DNA from: Pseudomonadota bacterium
GTDB taxonomy: Bacteria > Pseudomonadota > Gammaproteobacteria > Burkholderiales > Rhodocyclaceae
Direction of reading: 5' to 3'
Assembly (NCBI GenBank): GCA_018262095.1
Contig: JAGTRW010000012.1
Coordinates: 18,436 to 82,435, forward strand
Length of the DNA: 64,000 nt
This document shows, in pieces, positions 47,106 to 55,346 of this stretch. The notes below the pieces were generated by a model. It was not told the DNA's origin. It did no database searches and saw only the letters and a program-made list of their open reading frames with translations. The translations under genes and the position numbers were made by a program. How positions within the stretch are numbered: the first letter of the stretch is position 1; each line of letters begins with the position of its first letter.

Positions 47106-47816
47106 TCAAAGAATACCGTTTTCCGAGGCGATCACCGCCGCATGCACGCGCGAACTCACGTCGAGCTTGCGCAGCAGGTGCTGGACGTGAATCTTGACGG
47201 TCGTCTCGGCGATGCCGTGCTCGCGAGCGATTTCCTTGTTGCTGGCGCCGCGCACGATGCCGCGCAGCACGTCGAGCTCGCGCGGCGACAGGCTGGCGAT
47301 GGCGGCTGCCGCACTCGTCAGGCAAGGGGGCTCGCTACTCGCAGCCTGGCCGTTGGCGGTCGGCGTTCCACGGTAAGCGGCGATGAGCTTGTTCATCATT
47401 TCCGGCGCCACCACGCTGTCGCCTTGTTCGGCACGCACGATGGCCTCGATCAGCGCATCGCCTTCCATCGTCTTGAGCAGGTAGCCGATGGCGCCGCCGC
47501 GCAGCGCCGCAGCGAGGTCGGCCTCGTCTTCGCTGACGGTCAGCATCAGGACGCGCGCTTGCGGCGCCGCGCCGCGCAGCGCGGGCAAGGCGTCGACGCC
47601 GCGCACGCCGGGCAGGTGGTTGTCGAGCAGGATGATGTCCGGTTGCAGTTCGTGCACCCGGCGCAGCGCCTCCCCGGTATCGGCGGCGTCGCCGACGACC
47701 GCAATGCGTGCGTCGCGCGCGAGCAGCGCGGTCAAGCCGCGGCGAAACAGCGTGTGGTCGTCGATCACCAGGATACGAATCGGCGCTTGCTCGCTCGGCG
47801 CAGTGGTCATGCTCAT
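47106..47816 (-). CDS. narL: Nitrate/nitrite response regulator
   Basis: A 236-residue two-component regulator. The receiver domain has DDHTLFRRGL, the phospho-acceptor Asp in IILLDNHLPGVRGVDALPAL, and the Thr/Lys switch residues (MLTVSE, YLLKTMEGD). The LuxR/NarL helix-turn-helix is LSPRELDVLRGIVRGASNKE continuing IAREHGIAETTVKIHVQHLL. Phosphorylated NarL would activate the nar operon. Its start overlaps the narX stop by 4 bp. Confidence 0.94.
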   Translation of the reverse strand: MSMTTAPSEQAPIRILVIDDHTLFRRGLTALLARDARIAVVGDAADTGEALRRVHELQPDIILLDNHLPGVRGVDALPALRGAAPQARVLMLTVSEDEADLAAALRGGAIGYLLKTMEGDALIEAIVRAEQGDSVVAPEMMNKLIAAYRGTPTANGQAASSEPPCLTSAAAAIASLSPRELDVLRGIVRGASNKEIAREHGIAETTVKIHVQHLLRKLDVSSRVHAAVIASENGIL

Positions 47817-49720
47817 TTCAGGGCCTCTTGCTCTGGCGCAATGGCGGCCATCGCTTGGGCGTTGGGCGGCAGCGTCAAGATGATCGAACTGCCGTGACCG
47901 GGCGTCGAGACGATCTCCAGCGTCGCGCCGATGCGCTGGGCGCGCTCCTTCATGATGCGCAGGCCGACGTGGGTTTCGTCGAGTTGATCGTTGTCGACGT
48001 CAAAGCCGACGCCGTCGTCGCGCACTTCGAAACGCCACGCCGGTTGTTGCTCAACGTCGAGGCTGACGTGCGCTGCCTGGGCGTGCTTGCGAACGTTGGA
48101 CAAGGCCTCCTGGACGATATGCAGCACCTGGATCTGCAGATCGGGAGAAAGCGGCATGCCGTGTCCCGCCATCGACAAGGTGACGGCGACGCCGCTCTGG
48201 TGTTCGAACTTGCGCAGGGTGGTGGCGAGCGCGGGTTCGATGTCTTCGGCGTTGGTGCGGGTGCGAAAATGCAGCAGCAACTCGCGCACGTCGCCGTAAC
48301 TTTCGCGTACCCCGGTGTCGATTTCTTCGAGGATCTGGTCGATTTCAACGGCGCTGCCCGAGGCGACGGCGTCGCGCATCAGTTGCACCTGGATCTTGAT
48401 GAAGGCCAGCGACTGGGCGATCGAATCGTGCAGTTCGCGCGCCAGATAGATGCGTTCCTGCGCCACCGCCGCCTCCTTTTCGAGCGCGTTGAGGCGCAGG
48501 TTGTCCATGGCGCTCGCCAGGTGGCTGCCGAGCGCTTCGAGCAATGAGTGCAGCGCCGGAGTCGGCGTGATACGGGCGTTGAAGAAAAGATCGACTTCGC
48601 CCATCGACCGCTCGTGCACCCGCAGCGGGATGTTGAGTACGGTTTTGAACCCGGCCTTGGCGCAGGGCAGTCGCACGACGTCCGGCTCGGTCTGAATCGC
48701 AATGACGCGCAGCCCGGGCACGGCGTCGGCGGCGCCGCAATGGCAATCGCCCTTGTCGATGCACTGCTCGGCATCGACCAGCGATTGCGGCATGCCTTGC
48801 GCCGCCAGCATCAAATAGCGCTGGTTGTCCTGGTCAGACCAGCGCAGCGTGACGCCGTCGGCGCGCGCGATACGCGCGACGCTCTTGACGAAACCCTGTG
48901 CCAGGTCGTCAAGGGTGGTCGATTTGGCGACCAGCGCAGTGACCTCGTAGAGGCCTTCCAGGCGCTCCCTTTTATCTTCGAGTTCGCTGGTTTTTTCGGC
49001 GACCTTGTGTTCCAGATGGTGGTACATCGACTGCAGATTGTCGGCCATGCCGTTGAAACCCTCGGCCAGCGTCCCGAATTCGTCGCTGCTGGCATGCTCG
49101 ACGCGCGCGTCAAAATCGCCTTGCTGAATTTTTTCGATGGCTTGTTTGAGCTGGCCCACCGGTTCCAGAACAAAGACATAGCCCGTATAGATCAGTATCG
49201 CCGCAGCGATCACCGCCAGCGCCAGCACCGACATCTGCAGCACGTAAAGCAGCGCCGTCCAGCGCGCCATGTGCGATTCGATACCGATCACCAGTGCATC
49301 GATCGCGACGACGAAGGCGCTGGTCTCAGCACTCAATGCCGTGAGTTGGCTCGGCTTGCCGTCGAGCCAGCGCGCGCGATACGTCGCCCAATCGCGGGCC
49401 ACGACGTCGAAGCTCGCGCGCACGGTGTCGTCCCAGGGGACGAAGAGCGGGCGCTCGGGGTCGCCGCTGCGCAGCAGCGCGATGCTGCGTTCGAATTCCT
49501 CGATCTGGCTGGCGAGCTGCGCCGGTGCCTGGCTGACCGACAGCGACATCCGGTAGGCCTGCATGCGCATGCGGCCGGCCTCATTGACCGCTGCGGCGCC
49601 GCCGTCAAGTTGCCACGACACCCACAGCGTCGCCGCGGTCGACAGCAAGACAAGCAGCATGAAGGGCGCACCCAGCAGCGCTAGTTTGGTCCCCAGACTC
49701 CATTGCTTCTTGGCGGTCAT
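47813..49720 (-). CDS. narX: Nitrate/nitrite sensor histidine kinase
   Basis: A 635-residue inner-membrane kinase. Segment 1 (about 12-35) is followed by the nitrate-binding P-box VNEAGRMRMQAYRMSLSVSQ, segment 2 (about 160-183), HAMP, and a central GAF-like domain with a cysteine cluster (CIDKGDCHCG, later LPCAKAG). The phospho-acceptor His is in YLARELHDSIAQSLAFIKIQ (HisKA_3), and ATP-binding boxes are DDGVGFDVDND and TPGHGSSIIL. It forms an operon with narL. The ATG at 49720 is preferred over a TTG at 49729. Confidence 0.95.
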   Translation of the reverse strand: MTAKKQWSLGTKLALLGAPFMLLVLLSTAATLWVSWQLDGGAAAVNEAGRMRMQAYRMSLSVSQAPAQLASQIEEFERSIALLRSGDPERPLFVPWDDTVRASFDVVARDWATYRARWLDGKPSQLTALSAETSAFVVAIDALVIGIESHMARWTALLYVLQMSVLALAVIAAAILIYTGYVFVLEPVGQLKQAIEKIQQGDFDARVEHASSDEFGTLAEGFNGMADNLQSMYHHLEHKVAEKTSELEDKRERLEGLYEVTALVAKSTTLDDLAQGFVKSVARIARADGVTLRWSDQDNQRYLMLAAQGMPQSLVDAEQCIDKGDCHCGAADAVPGLRVIAIQTEPDVVRLPCAKAGFKTVLNIPLRVHERSMGEVDLFFNARITPTPALHSLLEALGSHLASAMDNLRLNALEKEAAVAQERIYLARELHDSIAQSLAFIKIQVQLMRDAVASGSAVEIDQILEEIDTGVRESYGDVRELLLHFRTRTNAEDIEPALATTLRKFEHQSGVAVTLSMAGHGMPLSPDLQIQVLHIVQEALSNVRKHAQAAHVSLDVEQQPAWRFEVRDDGVGFDVDNDQLDETHVGLRIMKERAQRIGATLEIVSTPGHGSSIILTLPPNAQAMAAIAPEQEALK

Positions 49721-49812
49721 TGTGCGCAATCGGCGATAGCGAAGCTCATTGTAAGGCCGTGCATCTTTACAAACTCAAACGGCTGCGACCAGCGTTGGCC
49801 GCTGGCGCCGGA

Positions 49813-50025
49813 TCAATCGTCCTGCAGAATCCGTTCGAGCGGCGAACCCGAGGTGGCCTTGTAGCATTGGCGATAAAGCGTGAGCCAGTAGGCGCGTGTT
49901 TTGGTCTGCGCGTCATCGGCTTTTTCGCAGCTGGCAATGTGCTTCATGAGTTCGAAGGCAACGGCCTGCTTTGATTCCGACGAAACATCGACGGGTCCGG
50001 CAATTGAGATGGATTCTTTGGCCAT
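49813..50025 (-). CDS. Small hypothetical protein
   Basis: A 70-residue soluble, mainly helical protein (MAKESISIAGPVDVSSESKQ, then a Cys-containing helix KHIASCEKADDAQTKTRAYW). I do not recognise the family. AGGAG about 8 nt upstream supports the ATG, and the coding style is GC-rich like the neighbours. It sits alone between narX and the DMT exporter. Confidence 0.6.
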   Translation of the reverse strand: MAKESISIAGPVDVSSESKQAVAFELMKHIASCEKADDAQTKTRAYWLTLYRQCYKATSGSPLERILQDD

Positions 50026-50096
50026 GATTGCTCCTGATAAGGTTGGGGTTAAGGTGGTGGCAGGTTGACGATCATCTCACGGCAGGCAGATACGGC

Positions 50097-50981
50097 TCAA
50101 CGCTTGAGCGAGACGGTGCCGACGGCGGCCAGGATCAACAGCGAGGCGACGATCTCGCGCCACCCCAGCGGCTCGCCCAGGAATAAGACGCCGCCCAGCA
50201 CGCCGATCAGCGGGGTGGCCAGCGACGATAGCGATGAGACGGCGACCGGGACCATGAACACGATACGGTTCCAGGCCCAGTAGCAGAACATGAAGGCGAT
50301 CAGCGTGTTGTAGGCCAGGCCGAAGGCTGGCCAGAAACCGGGAACGATCAGTCGCGAGGTTTCCAGCGGGATGGCGAAGGCGAGCATGGGAATTCCACCG
50401 AGCAGCATGGTCCAGCCGGTCAGCGACGAGGTCGGCATGCCGACCGGCAGGCGTTTGAGCAGCACGACGCCGAGCGCCCAGCTCCATGCCGCGGCGATCA
50501 TGCACGCTACACCGATCGGCGCCTGCAACATGCCTTCCAGGCTGCCGCCGATCAGCGCGACGATCCCGGCCAGCCCGAGAACGAGGCCGACGATGCGGCG
50601 CAGGTTGATCGCCTCGCCGAGAATCCAGACCGACAGGATGGCGCTCCACAGCGGCATGGTGTAACCGAGCAGCGCGGCGCGTCCCGACGGCAGCAGCGCG
50701 ACACCATAGACGATCAGCACGTTCCAGCCGATGATGTTGAACAGCGTCAGCACCAGCACGCGGCCCCAGCAGCCTCGAGGAATCGCCACCGCAACGCCGC
50801 TGATCCGCGCGACCGCGAGCATTCCTGCGCCGCCGAGCAGCAGGCAACCGCCGCGAAAATAGAGCGGCGGGATTTCGCTCAGCACGATCTTCATGACCGG
50901 CCAGTTGAGACCCCAGAAGAGGGCGAGCGCTGCGAGCAGCAGCAGTCCTTGACGGGGCAATCGATCGTGGGTGTTGGGCAT
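50097..50981 (-). CDS. EamA/DMT-family transporter
   Basis: A 294-residue membrane protein with 10 segments in two EamA repeats (LLAALALFWGLNWPVMKIVL opens repeat 1; IAAAWSWALGVVLLKRLPVG opens repeat 2; the tail reads LGWREIVASLLILAAVGTVS). The family exports amino acids and other small metabolites; the substrate is unknown. ATG at 50981 was chosen; an earlier ATG at 51002 would add seven residues. Confidence 0.88.
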   Translation of the reverse strand: MPNTHDRLPRQGLLLLAALALFWGLNWPVMKIVLSEIPPLYFRGGCLLLGGAGMLAVARISGVAVAIPRGCWGRVLVLTLFNIIGWNVLIVYGVALLPSGRAALLGYTMPLWSAILSVWILGEAINLRRIVGLVLGLAGIVALIGGSLEGMLQAPIGVACMIAAAWSWALGVVLLKRLPVGMPTSSLTGWTMLLGGIPMLAFAIPLETSRLIVPGFWPAFGLAYNTLIAFMFCYWAWNRIVFMVPVAVSSLSSLATPLIGVLGGVLFLGEPLGWREIVASLLILAAVGTVSLKR

Positions 50982-51139
50982 GGCTTGGCTGCTTGCGAGC
51001 ATTTGGCGAGGAGGGCCAGAGCATAGCTCATTGTCGAGGCCATGGGTCCGCGGGTTACAGAGCGTTACTCGCGGCCGGTCAACTAAAGCTCTCGGTCCTC
51101 GTTATTGGCTCATAGCCTCACTCATTTACGGAGCCAAAA

Positions 51140-51412
51140 ATGATCACCAAGCAAAATGAATCCACGCTCTTCATCGAGTCACTCAAACGCGCAGGCATCT
51201 TGATTGGCAACGAGCAGGAGGTCATCGAGCGCCTCGGTGAGGCCCGCGAGTGGCACTTCGCCTTCGCCACGCTGGCCAAGCACGGCAAGACGCTCGGCAT
51301 CTGGTTTTCGGCAACGGCCAGGACGCGCTCGGTGCAGCTCAAGCGGCTGTTTGCCAAATACAACTTCCCGGGTAACACCGAGGCGGTTTTCGAGGCCAGC
51401 CTGCAGGGCTAA
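51140..51412 (+). CDS. Small hypothetical protein
   Basis: A 90-residue soluble protein (ITKQNESTLFIESLKRAGIL, later GIWFSATARTRSVQLKRLFA). I do not recognise it with certainty. GGAG precedes the ATG by about 12 bases, and a strong terminator follows 58 bp after its stop, so it is probably a real single-gene unit. Confidence 0.65.
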   Translation: MITKQNESTLFIESLKRAGILIGNEQEVIERLGEAREWHFAFATLAKHGKTLGIWFSATARTRSVQLKRLFAKYNFPGNTEAVFEASLQG

Positions 51413-51469
51413 GCTGCGGCGAGCAGTGCGCCGGCCGCAGCCGATCAGCTGAGGCCGCTTGAACAAAAG

Positions 51470-51506
51470 AAAGCCCGTGGGCTAGTGCCTTAGCCCACGG
51501 GCTTTT
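51470..51506. terminator. Strong bidirectional intrinsic terminator
   Basis: A perfect 15-bp stem, AAAGCCCGTGGGCTA with TAGCCCACGGGCTTT, has a 6-nt loop and T tract. It closes the small gene at 51140-51412. Confidence 0.92.
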
Positions 51507-51603
51507 TGCTGTCCTCGTCGAGTCGGCCGTCGCTCGCCGTTCGCATCAGGCAGTACAATGCGCTGGCAGCAATTCAATGCCCCCATTTCACGAGGAGATC
51601 AAC

Positions 51604-52110
51604 ATGGCACTTTCAATGTACGATTTTTCAATTCCCGTCTTGAAACAGTCGCTCGGCAGTCTCGCCGCCATTCTTCGCAAAGCCGCGGATCACGCCGAAA
51701 ACAAAAAGATCGATCCGGCCGTTTTGATCAGTGCGCGCTTGTTCCCCGATATGTTTGCGCTGGCCAAGCAGGTTCAGATTGCCACCGACCAGGCCAAAGG
51801 TTGCGCCGCGCGCCTCGCCGGGGTGGATATCCCGTCGTTCGACGATAACGAAACGACTTTTGCCGAGTTGCAGGCGCGCATCGAAAAAACCATCGCCTTC
51901 CTCGACAGTTTCAAGGCGCCGCAGATCAATGGCAGCGAAACGCGCGACATCGTGCTGCAACTGCACGATGGTCGCAGCTTGGAGTTCACCGGGCAGGATT
52001 ATCTGCTCAAGTGGGTGATGCCCAATTTCTATTTCCACGTCACCACCGCCTACAACATCCTGCGCCACAATGGCGTTGAGATCGGCAAGCGCGATTTTCT
52101 CGGGATCTGA
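51604..52110 (+). CDS. DUF1993 family protein
   Basis: A 168-residue protein recognised as DUF1993 (DinB-like four-helix fold) by MALSMYDFSIPVLKQSLGSL, ARLFPDMFALAKQVQIATDQ AKGCAARLAG and MPNFYFHVTTAYNILRHNGV EIGKRDFLG. The function is unknown; a metal site of the DinB/YfiT type is possible. A strong ribosome-binding site (GAGGAG, 8 nt away) fixes the start at 51604. Confidence 0.88.
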   Translation: MALSMYDFSIPVLKQSLGSLAAILRKAADHAENKKIDPAVLISARLFPDMFALAKQVQIATDQAKGCAARLAGVDIPSFDDNETTFAELQARIEKTIAFLDSFKAPQINGSETRDIVLQLHDGRSLEFTGQDYLLKWVMPNFYFHVTTAYNILRHNGVEIGKRDFLGI

Positions 52111-52208
52111 GGGGGCGTGGCTGGGCGGCGCGAACGCCGGGAGCTTTCATGCCGCCGCGCAGGCAGTCTGCAGCGACGGCTCGCGCCAGCCCTAGAACAG
52201 GATTGACC

Positions 52209-52979
52209 ATGAACGAATTGAGTTACTGGCTACTGCGCAGCGACAATCAAGTGCTGACGATGGTCGGCGCGGTTCCCGAAACGATCTTTCCACGCGGACG
52301 GGCTGCGGATTTCGGCGATCCCGAGGGCGCGCTGCTGGTCGGGCAGTGGCAGGGGCATCCCTGCTATGCCGCCGAGATCGACCGCCTTCCGGAACACCTC
52401 GCGGGAGAACTGGTCCCGGTGCGCAGCGTCTTTGGCCTGGCGGGAGCCGAGGCCTTCGCCTTGGCTGGTCGCGCCACTCAGCTGATGGATTGGCGCAAGA
52501 ACCATCGCTATTGCGGCCGTTGCAGCACGCCGACGACGATGAAAAGCAGCGAGTTCGCGATGGCTTGCCCGGCCTGTGGCCTGCTCGCCTACCCGAGAAT
52601 TTCACCGGCCGTGATGGTGCTGATCGAGCGCGGCGATGAACTGCTGCTGGCGCGCAGCCCGCATTTCAAGCCGGGCGTCTTCAGTGCCCTGGCGGGCTTC
52701 GTTGAAGCCGGTGAAACGTTGGAGCAGTGCGCGGTGCGCGAAGTGCGCGAAGAGGTCGGCATTGAGATTGCCAACCTGCGCTATTTTCGCAGCCAGCCGT
52801 GGCCGTTTCCGGACTCACTGATGCTGGCCTTCTTTGCCGACTACGTGAGCGGGGAGATCACCCCTGACCCGTCGGAAATCGAAGCGGCGGGCTGGTTTTC
52901 GCGCAGCGCCTTGCCGCTGTTGCCTGACCCGGTGAGCATCTCGCGTCACCTGATCGATGCGGCGTGCCGATGCCGCTAG
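52209..52979 (+). CDS. nudC: NAD-capped RNA hydrolase / NADH pyrophosphatase
   Basis: A 256-residue Nudix enzyme that cleaves NADH to NMNH and AMP and removes NAD caps from RNA. A zinc ribbon uses four cysteines (RYCGRCSTPT and MACPACGLLAYPR). The Nudix box is GFVEAGETLEQCAVREVREE followed by VGI. The NudC-specific SQPWPFPDSLM follows it. The ATG at 52209 is chosen; an in-frame ATG at 52149 would add 20 Arg-rich residues. Confidence 0.94.
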   Translation: MNELSYWLLRSDNQVLTMVGAVPETIFPRGRAADFGDPEGALLVGQWQGHPCYAAEIDRLPEHLAGELVPVRSVFGLAGAEAFALAGRATQLMDWRKNHRYCGRCSTPTTMKSSEFAMACPACGLLAYPRISPAVMVLIERGDELLLARSPHFKPGVFSALAGFVEAGETLEQCAVREVREEVGIEIANLRYFRSQPWPFPDSLMLAFFADYVSGEITPDPSEIEAAGWFSRSALPLLPDPVSISRHLIDAACRCR

Positions 52980-52994
52980 TGCCGAAAAACCTGC

Positions 52995-53198
52995 TTAACG
53001 CGCGCCGGCAGCGCTGTAGGCAGCCGGTACATTGTGGATGCCGACGCTGCTGAGCTTGGTGATGAGTTGATCGGCGGTGCGGCCGATGAGCAAGGCGATC
53101 TGGATCGTCGCATAGGTGGCCGGGACGATGATCAAAGCCAACAGCAGACGAAGCTCGAAGGCGTGGGCGAGAAGATAGGAAGCGGTGATCGGGTTCAT
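52995..53198 (-). CDS. Small membrane protein, paralogue 2 (SAAGAR tail)
   Basis: A 67-residue protein, one central hydrophobic stretch (LLLALIIVPATYATIQIALL, about residues 18-37) and a polar tail ending YSAAGAR. By eye it is 55-60% identical to the upstream 53213-53419 protein and clearly a tandem duplicate. The shared N-terminal block is AHAFELRLL. AGAGGAAAG precedes the ATG and 14 bp separate the two genes, so they form one operon. I do not recognise the family or function. It converges with nudC. Confidence 0.7.
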   Translation of the reverse strand: MNPITASYLLAHAFELRLLLALIIVPATYATIQIALLIGRTADQLITKLSSVGIHNVPAAYSAAGAR

Positions 53199-53212
53199 GA
53201 TGCTTTCCTCTC

Positions 53213-53419
53213 TTAACGCGCGCCGGCAGCGCTGTAAGCACCGGTTGATACACTGTTGGCGCCGGCGCTGTTGAACTTGGAGAGAATGGATTCTGCGGCG
53301 CGGCCGATGAACAGGGCGATTTGGATCGCTGCATAGCTGACTGGCAGGACCGCGACGGCGACCAGCAGACGAAGCTCGAAGGCGTGGGCGAAAAGAAAAT
53401 TGGCGGTGATGTCATTCAT
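53213..53419 (-). CDS. Small membrane protein, paralogue 1 (SAAGAR tail)
   Basis: A 68-residue protein (MNDITANFLFAHAFELRLLV) with a hydrophobic stretch (about residues 18-38, VAVAVLPVSYAAIQIALFIG) and a tail ending YSAAGAR. It is the tandem duplicate partner of 52995-53198. It has a good ribosome-binding site (AGGAAA) and its own upstream box at 53481-53528, which is shared with the third small gene at 53684. The function is unknown; regulation as a group seems likely. Confidence 0.7.
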   Translation of the reverse strand: MNDITANFLFAHAFELRLLVAVAVLPVSYAAIQIALFIGRAAESILSKFNSAGANSVSTGAYSAAGAR

Positions 53420-53480
53420 GATGGTTTCCTGTCGTAAAGTTTTCTAGATGTTGCGTAATGTGAAAGTGTTTTTCAAGATA

Positions 53481-53528
53481 CGAACTAATCTTACTGGCTG
53501 ACGACGATTGGGTCTGTTGCGCTTTTGC
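53481..53528 (-). promoter_or_regulatory. Shared promoter/operator module 1 of the small membrane proteins
   Basis: Read on the minus strand, GCAAAAGCGCAACAGAC (53528-53512) is followed after 18 bp by TAAGATTAGTTCG (53493-53481), 61 bp before the ATG at 53419. The same arrangement occurs at 53984-54032. TAAGAT may be a -10 element and the 17-bp box a -35 or activator site. Confidence 0.55.
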
Positions 53529-53590
53529 TTTGATTCTGTAACGGGCCGTGACGCTGTGCTGGCCGCAAGGCATTGAAACGGTGAGTCGTG

Positions 53591-53658
53591 CCGACCGGAA
53601 ACGGTTGCCGAATTGCAGCTGCGAGGCTGTACGACTTGCCGCGCGTGTTTCCGGTCGG
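53591..53658. repeat. Perfect 12-bp inverted repeat
   Basis: CCGACCGGAAAC (53591-53602) and GTTTCCGGTCGG (53647-53658) are perfect inverted copies with a 44-nt loop. It lies in the gap between two small membrane protein genes, downstream of the 53684 gene, so it may be a terminator or attenuator; no T tract follows on the minus strand. Confidence 0.5.
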
Positions 53659-53683
53659 TATTTGGGGCCTCATTGCGCAGCGC

Positions 53684-53923
53684 TTAGCGAGCGCCAACTG
53701 CGCTCGGGCGGATCGATGCGAAACTGCCGAAGCCGGTTTTGGCGGATTTTCCCTCGCGGTTGAGCAGGGCGCTGTACAGTAGCGGCCGACCGTAAGCCAG
53801 AATGCCGCTGGCGATCATCAGCGCGATGGAGCCGCTGAGCGCGCCGGCGACCCAGATGGCCAGGGCCAGCAACGACGACACGATGGGGTTCTTGATGAGG
53901 CTGGAAGCAGTATTCGAGTTCAT
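53684..53923 (-). CDS. Small membrane protein, third family member (SAVGAR tail)
   Basis: A 79-residue protein with a hydrophobic middle (residues about 14-44, VSSLLALAIWVAGALSGSIA then LMIASGILAYGRPLLYSALL), probably two short segments, and a tail ending SIRPSAVGAR. The body differs from the 67/68-residue pair, but the C-terminal SA(A/V)GAR and the upstream 17-bp box are shared. AAAGGAAA precedes the ATG. The function is unknown. It is divergent from nhaR. Confidence 0.65.
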   Translation of the reverse strand: MNSNTASSLIKNPIVSSLLALAIWVAGALSGSIALMIASGILAYGRPLLYSALLNREGKSAKTGFGSFASIRPSAVGAR

Positions 53924-53983
53924 TTTGTTTCCTTTCGTTGAGGTGGTTTAAACTACGTCGCAGTGAAATTGGATTTCACCTGA

Positions 53984-54032
53984 CGAAACGAATCGTACCG
54001 GCAACGCGACTTCGAGTCTGTTGCGCCTTTGC
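53984..54032 (-). promoter_or_regulatory. Shared promoter/operator module 2 of the small membrane proteins
   Basis: Read on the minus strand, GCAAAGGCGCAACAGAC (54032-54016) is followed after 18 bp by TACGATTCGTTTCG (53997-53984), 60 bp before the ATG at 53923. The box matches module 1 at 16 of 17 positions, with identical spacing. It lies in the gap shared with divergent nhaR. Confidence 0.55.
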
Positions 54033-54084
54033 CTGGCTTTTGTACCAAGGTGTATCGTTGCGGAACTTTTATCGGTAGGACCTC

Positions 54085-54990
54085 ATGGCGGCGCTCAACT
54101 TCAAGCATTTGCGGTATTTCTGGATGGTCGCCAAGACCGGCAGCATCGCGCGCGCGGCCGAGCAGCTCAATCTCACGCCGCAATCGATCAGCGGACAGCT
54201 CAGCGAATTTGCCGAGACGCTTGGTGCGGAATTGTTCCGCCGTTCCGGGCGCAACCTCGAACTGACCGATTCCGGGCGGCGAATTCTGAGCTACGCGGAG
54301 GAGATCTTCACCATCGGTGACGAACTGCTCGACGTGCTGCATGACCAGAAGGCAAGCTTGCCCTTCCGCGTCGGAATCGCTGACTCGCTGTCCAAATCGG
54401 TCGCTTACCGGCTCGTCGAACCCGCGCTCAAACTCGCCGAGCCGGTGCGGCTGGTTTGCCGCGAAGGGCGCCTGGCGTCTTTGCTCGCCGAGCTGGCGAT
54501 CCACCGGCTTGACATGATCATCGCCGACCGAGCGATGCCGGGCAACCTCAACGTACGTGGCTACAGTCACTTGCTCGGCGAGAGCGGGATGTCGATCTTC
54601 GGCGCTCGCCAGTTGGTCAAGGATTTGTCGGGCAGCTTCCCCGCGGTGCTCGACAACGCGCCGTTCCTGCTCCCCGGCGAAGACGCCGCGATCCGGCCCA
54701 AGCTGATCCAATGGCTCGAAGCCAACGAGCTGCGACCGCACATCGTCGGCGAATTTGACGACAGCGCGCTGATCAAGGCCTTCGGACAGGCCGGCGCCGG
54801 GCTGTTCGTGGCGCCGACGGCGATCGTCGAGCACGTCTGCGAGCAATACAAAGTCGTCGAAGTCGGCCGTATCGACACCGTCGTCGAACAACTCTTCGCC
54901 ATTACCACTGAGCGCCGTCTGACGCATCCGGCGATCGTGGCGATCAGCAAAGTCGCGCGCGAGGATGTGTTCGGCATTCCCAGGCCTTGA
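54085..54990 (+). CDS. nhaR: LysR-family activator NhaR
   Basis: A 301-residue LysR regulator of the NhaR type (LNFKHLRYFWMVAKTGSIAR, helix-turn-helix AEQLNLTPQSISGQLSEFAE). The effector domain has FRVGIADSLSKSVAYRLVEP and a conserved end (EQLFAITTERRLTHPAIVAI). In enterobacteria NhaR activates the sodium/proton antiporter nhaA and surface polysaccharide genes in response to sodium. No nhaA is present here; the divergent small membrane protein gene is a possible target, which is inference. Confidence 0.92.
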   Translation: MAALNFKHLRYFWMVAKTGSIARAAEQLNLTPQSISGQLSEFAETLGAELFRRSGRNLELTDSGRRILSYAEEIFTIGDELLDVLHDQKASLPFRVGIADSLSKSVAYRLVEPALKLAEPVRLVCREGRLASLLAELAIHRLDMIIADRAMPGNLNVRGYSHLLGESGMSIFGARQLVKDLSGSFPAVLDNAPFLLPGEDAAIRPKLIQWLEANELRPHIVGEFDDSALIKAFGQAGAGLFVAPTAIVEHVCEQYKVVEVGRIDTVVEQLFAITTERRLTHPAIVAISKVAREDVFGIPRP

Positions 54991-55074
54991 TTGAGACCGC
55001 TGCGAGCGCGTTCGAATAGCCGCTGCCGGCGCAAAGCGCCTATACTTGCATGACGTTTGCAAGGAGAGCGCCTC

Positions 55075-55254
55075 ATGAACGAATCATTGTCGCCGATCCG
55101 CCGCTGTGATGCGGAGAACACCACGGTACGAACCGATCAGACGAAACAGGAATGCGCGCTGGAGCACGGCTGTCCGCCCGGGCGCAATTGCCCGCTGGGC
55201 AGTTGTTTCGCGATGAGCAGCGCGTCCTATCGCACGCCGCGCGCCGCGCAGTAG
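55075..55254 (+). CDS. Small cysteine-rich protein
   Basis: A 59-residue protein of unknown family. A C-terminal cysteine array, CALEHGCPPGRNCPLGSCF (C-x5-C-x5-C-x4-C), could bind a metal; a further Cys is near residue 11 (RRCDAEN). AAGGAGAG lies 8 nt before the ATG at 55075, a strong ribosome-binding site that supports a real gene and rules out the earlier in-frame ATG. It stands alone between nhaR and dinB. Confidence 0.65.
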   Translation: MNESLSPIRRCDAENTTVRTDQTKQECALEHGCPPGRNCPLGSCFAMSSASYRTPRAAQ

Positions 55255-55316
55255 CGTCGCGGCCCGATTGGGCGCCGAATTCGAGGGCCGCTGGCCGAAG
55301 CGGTTCGCAGAGCGCG

Positions 55317-55346
55317 TTGTGGGATCGTCTGTGATTCGCATATACT
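55317..55346 (+). promoter_or_regulatory. dinB promoter predicting a leaderless transcript
   Basis: A -35-like TTGTGG (55317-55322), 18-bp spacer and -10-like TATACT (55341-55346) place the transcription start at about 55353, which is the A of the dinB ATG. No ribosome-binding site precedes the ATG, in agreement with leaderless translation. Confidence 0.5.

Noticed and set aside
53491..53697. 68-codon minus-strand frame between the small membrane protein genes
   Set aside because: It overlaps the shared promoter box and the inverted repeat, lacks a ribosome-binding site, and has no hydrophobic segment or SAAGAR tail.
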